From: Kordia aestuariivivens
GTDB lineage: Bacteria; Bacteroidota; Bacteroidia; Flavobacteriales; Flavobacteriaceae
Assembly: GCF_014397005.1 (NCBI RefSeq)
Contig: NZ_JACGWS010000014.1
Coordinates: forward strand, 99,471-163,470
Length of the DNA stretch: 64,000 nucleotides
Direction of reading: 5' to 3'
Position 1 is the first letter of the stretch; each line of letters begins with the position of its first letter. Below the pieces are notes generated by a model that was not told the DNA's origin, made no database searches, and saw nothing but the letters and a program-made list of their open reading frames with translations. The position numbers and the translations under genes are program-made. Below, piece after piece: positions 63,983 through 64,000 of the stretch.

Positions 63983-64000
63983 TTATTTTCATTTTCTTTG
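63983..64000. repeat. Start of a dispersed repeat, cut by the window edge
   Basis: The last 18 bases, ttattttcattttctttg, are identical to 45021-45038, where the element continues into an inverted repeat. Confidence 0.5.

Overview
This is a low-GC window from a member of the Flavobacteriaceae (Bacteroidota). The evidence is outer-membrane proteins with a carboxypeptidase-regulatory/plug/barrel layout, C-terminal type IX secretion (Por) sorting domains, hybrid two-component systems of the Bacteroidota type (sensor, response regulator and AraC output in one chain), short flavobacterial dispersed palindromes and a CarB of about 950 residues. The amount of nonribosomal peptide machinery recalls Kordia, but that genus is a guess.

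Region 1 (1-33.3 kb, all on the minus strand) is one large natural-product cluster that runs off the left edge. It is read from right to left. A NusG/RfaH/LoaP-like antiterminator comes first, followed by a KAS III-like protein, a free acyl carrier protein, a cytochrome P450, a free adenylation enzyme and a GNAT acetyltransferase. Next is a tight block: 2,4-diaminobutyrate aminotransferase, a small cupin, a methionyl-tRNA-synthetase-like protein, an FAD monooxygenase, a DAO-type FAD oxidase and a substrate-binding-protein-like gene. After it come a lysine/ornithine N-hydroxylase, a JmjC/cupin-type oxygenase, a type II thioesterase, an outer-membrane barrel and three NRPS genes. The first NRPS is C-FkbH-PCP with a vestigial A domain. 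The second is C-A-PCP with a valine-like code. The third is C-A-PCP-C-A..., with a Val/Ile-like and then an Asp/Asn-like code, and is cut by the window. A 2-oxoglutarate oxygenase sits between the last two. The most notable point is that cupin, MetRS-like protein, N-hydroxylase and DAO-like oxidase are the complete parts list of the Spb38-40 / Tri26-28 type hydrazine (hydrazinoacetate) pathway. Here the hydrazine synthetase is split into two adjacent genes instead of one didomain protein. The predicted product is an N-N-bond-containing peptide with a glyceryl unit.

Region 2 (33.5-44.9 kb) holds a membrane-anchored LuxR-type regulator, an NTF2-like lipoprotein, a tandem segmental duplication of a secreted beta-propeller protein with a type IX sorting domain, carB, rpmH (52 codons) and a small TPR membrane protein. 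Region 3 (45.2-52.5 kb) is a six-gene operon that looks like a MoxR-vWA-beta-propeller (bpX) ternary system. Region 4 (52.7-62.6 kb) is a duplicated three-gene cassette. Each copy has a hybrid two-component sensor/regulator divergent from a lipoprotein with a beta/gamma-crystallin-like tail and a secreted four-cysteine Ala/Gly-rich protein, and ends in the same type of terminator. I do not recognise a described system with this layout. The window ends with a lytic transglycosylase and what looks like a broken alpha/beta-hydrolase tail next to a dispersed repeat. I saw no tRNA, rRNA, CRISPR or transposase.
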